The notes beneath the pieces are model-generated. The model made no database searches. It worked only from the letters and a program-made list of their open reading frames with translations, and was not told where the DNA came from. From NCBI RefSeq assembly GCF_014349235.1, contig NZ_JACSOH010000002.1:1-64000 (forward strand): 64,000 nt of DNA, in the 5' to 3' direction. How positions within the stretch are numbered: the stretch's first letter is position 1; each line of letters starts with the position of its first letter. This document shows positions 26,721-35,990 of this stretch, piece by piece. The DNA comes from Cytophaga sp. FL35 (GTDB taxonomy: Bacteria; Bacteroidota; Bacteroidia; Flavobacteriales; Flavobacteriaceae). A program made the translations under genes and the position numbers.

Positions 26721-27983
26721 TTATTCTTCCCTCAAAGCATCTATTGGTTTAATACTTACGGCTCTTTGTGCCGGTATGAGTCCAATAAGGGTTCCTAACA
26801 CCACCATAATTACCAATGCTCCTAAGACATAGGGAATAGGCACGGTAGGATTGGTGTACGGAAAGTCTATATCTTGAGTAAAACTATTGATCATGGCCAA
26901 GACAGCGGCTCCTAGGATAATTCCCATGATTCCGGCAATTACGGTAAGAAAAACTGATTCCAAAACTATTTGGTTTCTTACTTCGGCCGGAGTGGCCCCC
27001 AAGGCTCTCCTAACTCCTAATTCCTTGGTGCGTTCCTTAACCGAAATCAAAAGAATATTCCCAATACCGATGACTCCCGCCAAAATGGTAGCAATACCAA
27101 CTATTAGGGACAAAAAGGTAATTCCGTTAGCAAAGCCTACAATTTTATTAAACTGCTCCCCTAGGTTAAATGAACCAAAGGCCCGATCATCATCTGGGTG
27201 TACCTTATGGGTATTTTTCAAAAGGTTCATTATATTTTCCTCTACCTTAACCACATCTGCATCATCAAAAGCCGCAATGGAAAACCAACCTACATTTTCT
27301 CCGGTGTTGTAGAGTTTCCTAAAGGTCGTAAAGGGTATAAAAATATCACCATCCCCTCCAAAGCCACCGCTTTGATCGAACTTGTGTACGCCTACCACCT
27401 GAAAATACACATCGTCTATTTTAATATAGCCGCCAATGGTTTCTTCATCCTCCTCAAACAATTCCTTTTCTGCCCTCTCCCCAATTACTGCCACTTTTCT
27501 AGCTTGGGCAATATCCTCATCATTGATAAAGCGGCCCCCATCATAGATTTTTTTGGGTGCAATCTTCACAAAAGAAGGAAAATCACCAAACAAGGGATAA
27601 CTTCCCGTTTTGTTGTTCCTTCCAATACTAGGCGGGGTAGAGCCAAAAAATCCTCTTACGTTTCTAGGGGCTATAAACTCCACCTCTGGTATCCTGTTCT
27701 CGATGATGTCCGCATCGCTAAGCTTTAATTGCATTTGTCTACCAGTTTTGTAGCCTTCATAGGGCATACTGGTATTTTGGGCCCAAACGAACATGCTATT
27801 TTTAGCTATGACCTCGAACATACTTTCAAAGCCGTTATCCATGCCTTTTGCAGCACCGGACAAGGCGATATAAATAAATATCCCCCATAAAACCCCAACC
27901 ACGGTAATCACCGTTCTCACCTTATTTTTGCTAATAGAGCCAAAAATCTCTTGCCAAGTATTTCTATCAAGTATAAATCTCAT
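26721..27983 (-). CDS. MacB/FtsX-type ABC transporter permease, copy 1
   Basis: A 420-aa permease without an ATPase domain. One N-terminal helix (about 20-42) is followed by a large periplasmic MacB core domain (about 45-250) and three C-terminal helices of the FtsX type (about 290-320, 340-365, 385-405). The signature ISVKERTKELGVRRALGATPAEV precedes helix 3. It begins one base after the stop of the preceding permease gene, so both are translated together and probably form a heterodimer. Substrate unknown; MacB relatives export macrolides, peptides or lipoproteins. Confidence 0.92.
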   Translation of the reverse strand: MRFILDRNTWQEIFGSISKNKVRTVITVVGVLWGIFIYIALSGAAKGMDNGFESMFEVIAKNSMFVWAQNTSMPYEGYKTGRQMQLKLSDADIIENRIPEVEFIAPRNVRGFFGSTPPSIGRNNKTGSYPLFGDFPSFVKIAPKKIYDGGRFINDEDIAQARKVAVIGERAEKELFEEDEETIGGYIKIDDVYFQVVGVHKFDQSGGFGGDGDIFIPFTTFRKLYNTGENVGWFSIAAFDDADVVKVEENIMNLLKNTHKVHPDDDRAFGSFNLGEQFNKIVGFANGITFLSLIVGIATILAGVIGIGNILLISVKERTKELGVRRALGATPAEVRNQIVLESVFLTVIAGIMGIILGAAVLAMINSFTQDIDFPYTNPTVPIPYVLGALVIMVVLGTLIGLIPAQRAVSIKPIDALREE

Positions 27984-27984
27984 A

Positions 27985-29214
27985 TTACTCGTCTCTTAAG
28001 GCCACAATAGGTTTTATATTGGCTGCTCGTTTAGCCGGAACATAACCTGCAATTCCACCAAAAATTATTAGGATAATCGTAGCTATGACCGCCATGGGCA
28101 TATCTATATAAGGGTTGGTAATAAAAAAATCCTCAAGACGTTCACCCATAGAACTAAGGATACCTACCCCTATAAGCATCCCTATAAAACCAGATACCGT
28201 GGTAATAAATACGGATTCCAGTAAAATAGTTCCAATCACGGACTTTGGCGTAGCCCCCAATGCCTTACGGATACCCAATTCTTTGGTACGTTCCTTGACC
28301 ACAAAAACCATGATATTACTAATTCCTATGATACCAGCGATTATGGTTCCAAAGGCCACAAAGCCCACTATTATCTGAAGTACCCTTGCAAACTGTTGGT
28401 TTTGCTTTAATTGATCAGCAACATTTCTTATAAAAATACCGTTGCGATCTTGCGGATTTATGTATTTTTTCTCCCTAATGAACTTGTCCAAACTCTTTTC
28501 AAAGGCCATAGCCCCAGCGTAACCGATGGAGGGTTTAAAACCAATGACCATGGCGTCTATCTTATCGGTATTTTTTTCAATTAGCTGCCTAGTGGTATAG
28601 GGTATAAATATGTTTCTTTCTTCGTTATCTCCCCCATCGTCTTGAAAAACACCTACGACCTTAAATGAACTACCACCAACATCTATGTATTTACCAATGG
28701 AATTTTTGGCCCCAAATAAATCTTCCTCGACCAACCTACCAATAACCGCGTTTTTGGTTTTGTTATTGATATCGCTTACATTCAAATAGCGGCCTTTCAT
28801 CATAATGGTCATCTCGCTAAACTGATGTGCGGGCCCTACCGCCCAAGTGGCGTAACTATTGCTTTCATTTTGGTAGCTTACCGTATCCTGTCTTGTGATT
28901 CTTGGGCTTATGTACTCCAAGAATAATGGAAAATTCTTTTCAATATCCTCTAAATCACTATTATCAAATTCAATGGACCGGTTGGCCTTGTATCCTTTAT
29001 AGGGCATAGTGGTTCTTCCTCTAAAAACCATGAAGACGTTGGTGGCCTCATTGGAAAAAAATTGATTGAACGTATTGATCAATCCGTTACCAAAGCCGAA
29101 TAGAACAACAAAAATGAGGATACCTAGGGCTACGGTAAAACCGGATAAAAATGTACGGAGCTTATTCTTTTGAATAGTCTCAAAAATCTCTTTCCAAATA
29201 TCCCTACTAAACAT
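27985..29214 (-). CDS. MacB/FtsX-type ABC transporter permease, copy 2
   Basis: A 409-aa permease of the same layout: helix at about 20-42, periplasmic core (to about 265), three C-terminal helices, and the signature VVKERTKELGIRKALGATPKSV. Its ATG overlaps the end of the ATPase gene by eight bases, showing coupling with that gene. It is more like the permease at 32460 (EIFETIQKNKLRTFLSGF versus EILDTIRKNKLRTFLTGL) than like its downstream partner, which fits duplication of a whole permease pair. Confidence 0.92.
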   Translation of the reverse strand: MFSRDIWKEIFETIQKNKLRTFLSGFTVALGILIFVVLFGFGNGLINTFNQFFSNEATNVFMVFRGRTTMPYKGYKANRSIEFDNSDLEDIEKNFPLFLEYISPRITRQDTVSYQNESNSYATWAVGPAHQFSEMTIMMKGRYLNVSDINNKTKNAVIGRLVEEDLFGAKNSIGKYIDVGGSSFKVVGVFQDDGGDNEERNIFIPYTTRQLIEKNTDKIDAMVIGFKPSIGYAGAMAFEKSLDKFIREKKYINPQDRNGIFIRNVADQLKQNQQFARVLQIIVGFVAFGTIIAGIIGISNIMVFVVKERTKELGIRKALGATPKSVIGTILLESVFITTVSGFIGMLIGVGILSSMGERLEDFFITNPYIDMPMAVIATIILIIFGGIAGYVPAKRAANIKPIVALRDE

Positions 29215-29908
29215 ATTGTGAGGCCCTAACCTGATCTACTGTTTTATCTTCCACTATAACACCATCCTTGAGGTGAACAATTCTCTTGCACATGTGGGCA
29301 ATGTCCTCCTCATGGGTAACCACCAAGATGGTATTACCTTGATCGTTTATATTCTGAATGAGGTCCATAACCTCATACGATGTTTTACTATCCAAAGCCC
29401 CTGTAGGTTCATCTGCCAACAGAACTTTTGGCTCTGCCGCCATGGCCCTGGCAATGGCCACACGTTGTTTTTGACCACCGGAGAGTTCATTGGGCAAGTG
29501 GTGCGCCCACTCCTTTAAACCTACTTGTGATAAATATTTTATTGCTTTCTCTTCGCGTTGCTTTCTAGGTACTTTTTGATAATATAGGGGGAGTGCCACA
29601 TTTTCCATGGCACTCTTATAATTGATCAAATTAAAAGACTGAAATATAAAGCCAAGAAATTTATTTCGGTATTTAGCAGCCTTGGTTTCATTCAGGTTTT
29701 TAATGGGAACTCCATCCAACGTGTATTCCCCGGAATCTGCCTCATCTAGCATACCTAGGATATTTAACAAGGTAGACTTTCCAGACCCAGAGGACCCCAT
29801 AATGGCCACAAGTTCTCCCTCCTTAATACTAAAATTCAATCCCTTTAAAACATGAAGGGAATTGGATCCCATCTTATAGGATTTGTGAAGATTATTTATT
29901 TCAATCAT
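29207..29908 (-). CDS. ABC transporter ATPase of the MacB/LolD type
   Basis: A 233-aa cytosolic ATPase with Walker A GSSGSGKSTLLN (about 38-49), Q-loop FIFQSFNL, signature LSGGQKQRVAIARA (about 142-155), Walker B VLLADEPTGALD (about 162-173) and switch His in VVTHEED. It is the only ATPase of the locus and would have to drive all four permeases encoded around it. A 108-bp gap separates it from the upstream adaptor gene, so a second promoter is possible. Confidence 0.95.
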   Translation of the reverse strand: MIEINNLHKSYKMGSNSLHVLKGLNFSIKEGELVAIMGSSGSGKSTLLNILGMLDEADSGEYTLDGVPIKNLNETKAAKYRNKFLGFIFQSFNLINYKSAMENVALPLYYQKVPRKQREEKAIKYLSQVGLKEWAHHLPNELSGGQKQRVAIARAMAAEPKVLLADEPTGALDSKTSYEVMDLIQNINDQGNTILVVTHEEDIAHMCKRIVHLKDGVIVEDKTVDQVRASQYV

Positions 29909-30016
29909 TATTGGTTTTGTTTGTAGTTAGTTGTCTACAGGTAACTTAGCCATTGGACACTCAAGTTGTTGATTTGTTACGGAATAATGTCAAAATATTC
30001 TGTTAAATAATGAATT

Positions 30017-31126
30017 TTACATGTTTTCATCCGAAACGATGGCGTTCCAAACCTTTATTTTATCGGCTTCGGAAATCCCAGATTTCACCTCAACGAAAAT
30101 TCCATCACTAATTCCTAAATCTATGTCCTTCCGGGTAAAATTTTGTTCTCCGTTGGCTATTTCCACATAGGGCTTTTTGGTTTCATCATCATACTGTACC
30201 AATGCTTCCTTAATGGCCAATACATTATCTGCTTTGGCTAGGATTACCGATGCGTTGGCACTCAAACCGGCCCTAATAAAAACCGAATCCTGCTTGTTGA
30301 GCGTTCCCTTGATTTCAAATTGTACCGCACCATTCTCCTCCTTACCTTTTGGAGCGATATAATCCAAGACCGCATCAAAAATCTTACCCTCAAGAGCACC
30401 TACCGTAATTTCCAAAGGTAAATCCTCCTTTATTTTTCCTACTTCAGATTCGTCTACCTTGCCCTCAAATATCATTTTATCCACATCTGCAATAGCAGCA
30501 ATTGTGGTTCCTTCATTAAAGTTGTTGCTTTCGATCACTTGGTTGCCCACCTCTACTGGAACCTCCAAGATCATTCCACTCACGGTGGCCTTTATATCCG
30601 TATTGGCTGCATTTCCATAGCCTTTGGCCGTACCCGTTTTTACTATTTCATAACGCTTATTGGCAGCTGCATACGTCTGCTTTGCTTGATCATAAGTTAC
30701 TTGTGCCCTTTCCAAATCTACTTGGGATATAACACCTTTAGCAAACAAGGACTTCTGCCTTTCAAGGTTTCGAAGTTGGTCGTCCAAATTTATTTTGGAT
30801 TCATCAATGGTGTTTCTCGCATCATTTAGAGCGCTAAGGTTGGGTACCACTTTAATTCTACAGATCAGGTCACCGGATTTTACATAGTCGCCTCCCTCTA
30901 CAAAAATCTCTTCTATTACTCCTGATATATTGGGTTTGATGAGCACCTCTTCTAGGGGCAGGATACTTCCTGTTGCCACCGTTTTCTTAACAATGGTCTT
31001 TGTTGAGGCCTGTTCGGTTTCATAGGTCACAGGATCTTCTGCATTCTTTTGGTACAGATAATACATGGCACCACCAAAGGTGACTACAATGAGCAGAAGA
31101 ATTATTCTGGTTACTATCTTTTTCAT
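30017..31126 (-). CDS. Membrane-fusion (MacA/HlyD-type) efflux adaptor, copy 2
   Basis: A 369-aa adaptor with an N-terminal anchor (about 5-25, IILLLIVVTFGGAMYYLY), lipoyl halves around GSILPLEEVLIKPNISGVIE and ATVSGMILEVPVEVGNQV, a helical hairpin between them and the C-terminal QNFTRKDIDLGISDG segment. Very close in order and motif to the adaptor at 25532. It follows the permease pair 31174-33704 and precedes the ATPase gene, so the locus reads permease-permease-adaptor-ATPase-permease-permease-adaptor-TolC. Confidence 0.93.
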   Translation of the reverse strand: MKKIVTRIILLLIVVTFGGAMYYLYQKNAEDPVTYETEQASTKTIVKKTVATGSILPLEEVLIKPNISGVIEEIFVEGGDYVKSGDLICRIKVVPNLSALNDARNTIDESKINLDDQLRNLERQKSLFAKGVISQVDLERAQVTYDQAKQTYAAANKRYEIVKTGTAKGYGNAANTDIKATVSGMILEVPVEVGNQVIESNNFNEGTTIAAIADVDKMIFEGKVDESEVGKIKEDLPLEITVGALEGKIFDAVLDYIAPKGKEENGAVQFEIKGTLNKQDSVFIRAGLSANASVILAKADNVLAIKEALVQYDDETKKPYVEIANGEQNFTRKDIDLGISDGIFVEVKSGISEADKIKVWNAIVSDENM

Positions 31127-31173
31127 ACGGGTTGATGTTTATTTTTTGATTACTATTTAAAGTCTATAAATTG

Positions 31174-32433
31174 CTATTCTGTTCTCAATGCCTCAATAGG
31201 CTTTACTTTTATGGCGCTTTGGGCGGGAATAAAACCGGCTAGAAGCCCGGAAACAATCAAAATAAGAAGGGCCGCAATTACTACTCCCAAACTCACACTT
31301 GGGTTGGCGAACATATCTACCGGACCGTTCATATCCAATAAGGCATTGATCAGATAAATGACCAAAGCGCCAAACGAAATACCGGCCATGCCAGAAATAA
31401 TGGTCAAAAAAATGGATTCCATTAAAATCTGAATTTTTATGGACCAGGGGTCCTCCCCCAAAGCGCGACGGATACCAATTTCCTTGGTCCTTTCCTTCAC
31501 CACAATAAGCATGATATTACTAACCCCTATGACTCCGGATAGTAGAACTAGGATTCCAACAAAGTAAGCTACAAATCGTAGCGCCCCAAAGAGGCTCTGG
31601 ACCCTATTGAACTGTTCGTACAAATCAAAATGCCCAACAGCCCGTTGATCTTCTGGATGCACCTTGTGGTTTTCCTTCACCACATCCATTATTTGATTTT
31701 TTATACTGGTTATAGAAGTGCCATCCTTGGCCGTAATAGCCATCCACCCTACATCGTTCCCTCTATTGAAGGCTTGCGAAAAAGAGGTAAAGGGTACAAA
31801 TATCTGTTTCTGTCCCTCTTCACCATCACCACCATTACTCTTCTTTTTGTAGACACCTACTACCATAAAGTTGACGCCCTGAATCTTTATATAAGTTCCT
31901 AAAACATCTTCGTCCTTGTCATAAAGTCCTGTTTTTACACCATCTCCAATGACCGCTATTTTGCGTTTTTCCTCTATATCACTATAATTCAAAAACCTAC
32001 CCTGTGTAATGCTCATGGGATCTTGCTTAATAATTTCCGGATAGTCCCCATAGACATTAAAAGCGCCCGTCCTAAGACCCCTGACCACGTTATTGGCATC
32101 ACCAAAACCGCCCAATTGATTACGGGGCGAAATAAAGCGTAGGTTGGGCACCTGTTCCTTGATGGAAGATACATCCTCGGTCTTGAAGAGAAAACTTCGA
32201 CCTTTTGGCAATCCTTTATGGGCTTTGGTAGTAGCCCTAGACCACATGAACATTGTGTTGGTAGCTATATCTCCAAAATCCTTCATGATTCCATTCTCCA
32301 AACCCTTTCCGGCAGATAAGAGTACTATGAGAATAAAAATGCCCCAAAAAACCCCAAAAGCGGTCAAAACGGTTCTAAACCAGTTACTGGTAAGCACCTC
32401 TAAAATTTCTTTCCAACGGTCCTTATTGAACAT
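31174..32433 (-). CDS. MacB/FtsX-type ABC transporter permease, copy 3
   Basis: A 419-aa permease with an N-terminal helix (about 20-42), a periplasmic core, three C-terminal helices and the signature VVKERTKEIGIRRALGEDPWSI. The frame opens at a TTG six bases earlier; I use the ATG at 32433. It resembles the permease at 26721 (gaps and motif VHPDD/VHPEDDRA-type segment NHKVHPEDQRAVGHFDLYEQF) more than its neighbour at 32460, so the two pairs are A-B and A'-B' duplicates. Confidence 0.92.
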   Translation of the reverse strand: MFNKDRWKEILEVLTSNWFRTVLTAFGVFWGIFILIVLLSAGKGLENGIMKDFGDIATNTMFMWSRATTKAHKGLPKGRSFLFKTEDVSSIKEQVPNLRFISPRNQLGGFGDANNVVRGLRTGAFNVYGDYPEIIKQDPMSITQGRFLNYSDIEEKRKIAVIGDGVKTGLYDKDEDVLGTYIKIQGVNFMVVGVYKKKSNGGDGEEGQKQIFVPFTSFSQAFNRGNDVGWMAITAKDGTSITSIKNQIMDVVKENHKVHPEDQRAVGHFDLYEQFNRVQSLFGALRFVAYFVGILVLLSGVIGVSNIMLIVVKERTKEIGIRRALGEDPWSIKIQILMESIFLTIISGMAGISFGALVIYLINALLDMNGPVDMFANPSVSLGVVIAALLILIVSGLLAGFIPAQSAIKVKPIEALRTE

Positions 32434-32459
32434 GGTCAATATTATTTAATGGATTGAAT

Positions 32460-33704
32460 CTATTCATCTCTCAAAGCATCTATGGTATGAATATTGGCTG
32501 CCCTCCATGCAGGAAAAAATCCAGCAACGGCACCGGCAAAAACCAGAACAAATACAGTGGAAAGGGCCACATTGAAATTTACAGATGGATTTACCACATA
32601 GTCCACCTCAATGTTAGGACCCAGAAGTTCCAACAACCCCATACTCAAAATGAGGCCAACAAAACCCGAAATGGCCGTAATAAAAATAGACTCGTGAAGT
32701 ATCATCCCTACAATGGACCAAGGTTTGGCACCCAACGCCTTTCTTATTCCAATTTCCTTGGTACGCTCCCTTACTACAATAAGCATGATGTTGCTCACCC
32801 CAACGACTCCAGCAATAATGGTACAAACTCCCACAAACCAAAAAAACAGTTTAATGTTATCGGTTAGGCTGTAAAACCGTTTGGCTTCTTCAAGGGCGCT
32901 CCACACATGAATGGCATTGGTATCATCCGGGGCAACTGTGTGCGCCTGTTGAAGGTTACTTAATAGCTGACTTTTGAATTTAATGGAATTGGCAACAGCG
33001 TCGTCAAAATTTTCCGCCATGGGAAGTGTAAACGCCAAATTGTTGACTTTATCACCTCCATTAAAAACTTTTTGAGCCGTTGTTATGGGAATAAAAATGC
33101 GCTCCTCCTCCCTATCCTCCGTCTCTTTAAAAGTACCCACAATCTTAAAGGGGATTCCGGAAATATCAATAAACTCGCCAATAGGGGTGTCCACCTCATT
33201 AAAAACATCATGGGCAATTTTATTACCGATCACCGCAATTTTAGCGGTATTGATTTCATCTTGATAATTTATAAATCTACCGCTGGACATTTTAGCATTC
33301 TCAATTTCCTGAAATTGATAAGAAACTCCTTGAACACCATACACCAAAGCCTCATTGCCATAATTGACTGAAATGTTCCGAACAAAAATTCTGGGAGATT
33401 TTAAATCGATCTGCTCTGCCAAAAGCTCTGAAGAAAAGTTATAGTCCGAATTACGAAGCTGAATATTTCTACCAGGATTAAGGCCTTTGTATTCCTTTGT
33501 AGTTGTACCCGGCCAAACCCAAACGCTCGTAGCGGCGTCTTGCGCAAATTCTTGGGCGATGCCATTTTTAAAACCTTGGCCAAATCCTAGAAGAATTACA
33601 AGAATAAAAATACCAGAGGCCACGGAAAGTCCCGTGAGAAAGGTACGCAACTTATTTTTTCGGATGGTATCAAGGATTTCCTGCCACCTTTCGATGTCTA
33701 ACAT
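32460..33704 (-). CDS. MacB/FtsX-type ABC transporter permease, copy 4 (first gene of locus)
   Basis: A 414-aa permease: helix at about 20-42, periplasmic core to about 265, three C-terminal helices and the signature VVRERTKEIGIRKALGAKPWSI. It is the first gene of the efflux locus, 26 bp before the next permease. The leader just upstream (33705-33735) is made of repeated ATTGATTG-type units. No regulator is encoded beside the locus. Confidence 0.92.
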   Translation of the reverse strand: MLDIERWQEILDTIRKNKLRTFLTGLSVASGIFILVILLGFGQGFKNGIAQEFAQDAATSVWVWPGTTTKEYKGLNPGRNIQLRNSDYNFSSELLAEQIDLKSPRIFVRNISVNYGNEALVYGVQGVSYQFQEIENAKMSSGRFINYQDEINTAKIAVIGNKIAHDVFNEVDTPIGEFIDISGIPFKIVGTFKETEDREEERIFIPITTAQKVFNGGDKVNNLAFTLPMAENFDDAVANSIKFKSQLLSNLQQAHTVAPDDTNAIHVWSALEEAKRFYSLTDNIKLFFWFVGVCTIIAGVVGVSNIMLIVVRERTKEIGIRKALGAKPWSIVGMILHESIFITAISGFVGLILSMGLLELLGPNIEVDYVVNPSVNFNVALSTVFVLVFAGAVAGFFPAWRAANIHTIDALRDE

Positions 33705-33814
33705 GTGATTGATTGATTTATTGATTGATGAGCTCGATTATAGCAATCGTGCATTTATAAGACTACCTTAAAATCTTATTGTTACACCAATAAACCAAAA
33801 TAAATGTTAAATAA

Positions 33815-34045
33815 TTAAGACTGCTTGGTACGCATTTTCCTATAAATAAAGTAGAAAAGACCAGCTACCAAAACATAGGGAATGGCCATAAGATATACTA
33901 TACCGTTATTGACGCCTTCTGCCACATCTGTATTCCCATTACTTTCCAAAACGGCCCTGCACATGGCACACTGCGCCCCTACCATATCCGGAAGAACCAA
34001 AAGTAGTAAAATGAAACCTATATGCACAATTTTTCGCAAACCCAT
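33815..34045 (-). CDS. Small membrane protein of the oxidase assembly cluster
   Basis: A 76-aa protein with a signal-like helix (about 5-22, ending VGAQ), a CAMC motif directly after it (CAMCRAVLES) and a second membrane helix (about 47-67). The frame extends further upstream, but the ATG at 34045 overlaps the DUF420 gene's stop (TAATG), which decides the start. The Cys pair could bind copper or heme, in keeping with its oxidase-assembly neighbours; I do not know a proven function. Confidence 0.7.
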   Translation of the reverse strand: MGLRKIVHIGFILLLLVLPDMVGAQCAMCRAVLESNGNTDVAEGVNNGIVYLMAIPYVLVAGLFYFIYRKMRTKQS

Positions 34046-34584
34046 TATGCAATTGGATAGTAAGGAGATATCATTAAATACACAATTACCCCTGTTACAG
34101 CAACATATAACCAAAGGGGAAAGGTAAACTGAGCCCATTTTCTATGCCTTTCATACTTACCTAAATACCCAAAAGAGTACGTTTTAAGAACCAATGGAAT
34201 AATAACAATGGAAAGAATTATATGGGAAATAAGGACAAAATAGTAAACATATTTCATGGTCCCCGTTCCCCCATAAACCGTTGATTCCGATGTCATGTGA
34301 TAGGCAATGTACATCACCAAAAAAGCGAGTGACAAAGCAATACAGATATTAATAAGTAATTGATGCAGCTTTTTGTTATTTCTTAAAATAGCCAAGACCG
34401 CCATACACAACGCCAGGGCGGTAATACCATTTACGGTAGCATATATGGGCGGCAAAAATCCCAATCGTTCTACATTAGGCAGTTTAACACCAAATAAAAG
34501 TGCGACCACTACAGGTACAATAACAGAAACTATAGTTATAAGTTTGTTGAACCTTTTTTCTTTTGCTGATACCACTTCACTCAT
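34045..34584 (-). CDS. DUF420 membrane protein
   Basis: A 179-aa protein with about five membrane helices (about 15-32, 45-65, 75-97, 115-137, 150-172). The conserved His-containing segments HQLLINI, AYHMTSES, LISHIILSIVIIPLVLKTY and HRKWAQFTFPLWLYVAVTGVIVYLM are typical of DUF420, a family related to CtaM that helps mature heme-copper oxidases. Its ATG overlaps the stop of the SCO1 gene by one base, and its own stop overlaps the next ATG, so three genes are translationally coupled. Confidence 0.85.
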   Translation of the reverse strand: MSEVVSAKEKRFNKLITIVSVIVPVVVALLFGVKLPNVERLGFLPPIYATVNGITALALCMAVLAILRNNKKLHQLLINICIALSLAFLVMYIAYHMTSESTVYGGTGTMKYVYYFVLISHIILSIVIIPLVLKTYSFGYLGKYERHRKWAQFTFPLWLYVAVTGVIVYLMISPYYPIA

Positions 34585-35309
34585 TATTCTGCCAATAATT
34601 TTTTAATGTCCTGCTCTAAAATAGAAATCTGCTCCTTTTCCCCGTGGTCGTTCTCTCCTTGTTCTTGAGTAATGGCACCCCGATAATATATAATAGGATT
34701 ACCAAATTGATCCACCCTAGAACGTAAATATCCCTTTTTATCCACTAGAGCAAAAAGACCTGAATGTTCAAAGCCTCCAGGAGCATCTGGCATTTCAGCC
34801 GCGAAAATATTGAAGCCTGAATTGGCAAGCTCATAGATATCCTCTTTGTTCCCTGTCATTAAATGCCAATCCAAGGAAGTAATTCCTTTTTTCTCAGCAT
34901 ACGTTTTTAGTACCGTGGGTGTATCAAATTGGGGTGTAATGGAGAAAGAAGCAATCCCAAAATCTTCTCCCTCAAATTCATTTTGAAGATAAACGAGGTT
35001 TTCGGTCATAACAGGACAAATGGAGGGGCAACTGGTAAAGAAAAATTCTACTACAAACACTTTGCCCTTATAATCTTTATCCGTGATAAGAAGACTGTCT
35101 TGATTAATTAGCTGAAAGGAAGGTACTCTGCGCTTTTTCCCATCCTTTAGGACATAGGCCAATTGCGCTGAATTATCCTTTACATTCATCCTATCGTTCT
35201 CCACCACGTCTCCCTCCTTAATCCGGTTAACGATTTTAGGAATGAAAATAATCCCGAAAACCAGAACAATTAAGGAAACCCAAACATATGTGTACTTATT
35301 TTTCTTCAA
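34584..35309 (-). CDS. SCO1/SenC-family copper chaperone
   Basis: A 241-aa membrane-anchored thioredoxin-fold protein: helix at about 8-26, then the SCO domain with copper-binding CPSIC (CxxxC) in FFFTSCPSICPVM (about 88-100) and a downstream His in GFEHSGLFALVD (about 178-189). SCO proteins load the CuA site of oxidase subunit II. No ATG is available near the N-terminus: the frame starts with TTG at 35309, 12 bp after the preceding stop, and the anchor helix follows at once, so TTG is the likely start codon. Confidence 0.9.
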   Translation of the reverse strand: MKKNKYTYVWVSLIVLVFGIIFIPKIVNRIKEGDVVENDRMNVKDNSAQLAYVLKDGKKRRVPSFQLINQDSLLITDKDYKGKVFVVEFFFTSCPSICPVMTENLVYLQNEFEGEDFGIASFSITPQFDTPTVLKTYAEKKGITSLDWHLMTGNKEDIYELANSGFNIFAAEMPDAPGGFEHSGLFALVDKKGYLRSRVDQFGNPIIYYRGAITQEQGENDHGEKEQISILEQDIKKLLAE

Positions 35310-35321
35310 CCTAACTGCTAT

Positions 35322-35945
35322 TTATCTATCCGCATTATTCTTTTTGAGTGCCAAGCGATACTCTGCCAAAATGATTTTCACGTCATCTTCCATCTTATTG
35401 TTCAATTCTGAAACCCTATTGGTGTCATAACCAAACTTGATACCTTCGTCCTCATCATCTTCCCTACCCCTAAGCTTTAAGTCCTTATCTATAATAAATA
35501 CATAGGAAGTTCCTAAATCATTGTCTAATTGATAACCTGTCTTTAAAGAAGAGAAATAGGTGCCAATATCACCTTTAGGTAAAAAGACAAAGTTCCATTT
35601 AGAGGTATCCCCTAAATGTCCGAGTTCACTTTTTAGATTTTGGACAGCCTTTTCTTGCCCTTTTGGCACCACCATTACGAACTGAAAATCCTTGAACTCG
35701 TGAAAGCGTTTGTATATTTTCTGATTAAGGTTAAATGCGTTGCCCTGTCTATCAACAACATTAGTACCCATGAAGCCCATTATGGTGATTTTATCTTTTA
35801 AACTAACCTCTCCATAAGAGGATATATCAGCCACATTTTCCGTAAGAACGGGTAATTTACCAAAGTTATTTACCCCTGAAGCAAAAAATAGATAGGCTAC
35901 AATTGGAAGAACAAATAATGTAAAAAGAACTGCCGTTTTTTTCAT
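35322..35945 (-). CDS. SCO-like thioredoxin-fold protein without cysteines
   Basis: A 207-aa protein with an N-terminal anchor or signal (about 3-24) and a thioredoxin-like fold judged from KITIMGFMGTN, FQFVMVVPKGQEKAVQNL, WNFVFLPKGDIGTYFSSL and TSYVFIIDKDLKLRG. This order mirrors the SCO domain encoded 12 bp downstream, but I find no cysteine in the sequence, so it cannot bind copper in the SCO way. I use the ATG at 35945; the frame reaches a TTG 18 bases earlier. First gene of its transcript, behind the subunit IV terminator. Confidence 0.75.
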   Translation of the reverse strand: MKKTAVLFTLFVLPIVAYLFFASGVNNFGKLPVLTENVADISSYGEVSLKDKITIMGFMGTNVVDRQGNAFNLNQKIYKRFHEFKDFQFVMVVPKGQEKAVQNLKSELGHLGDTSKWNFVFLPKGDIGTYFSSLKTGYQLDNDLGTSYVFIIDKDLKLRGREDDEDEGIKFGYDTNRVSELNNKMEDDVKIILAEYRLALKKNNADR

Positions 35946-35982
35946 CAGCAAAGTGAGTTTCAACTCTAAAAGTTAGCGAATA

Positions 35983-35990
35983 CAAAAATA
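35983..35990 (-). promoter_or_regulatory. -7 box overlapping a terminator tail
   Basis: Minus strand reads TATTTTTG, a perfect TAnnTTTG, 37 nt before the ATG at 35945. It lies in the T tail of the terminator that ends the oxidase subunit transcript. Confidence 0.45.
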
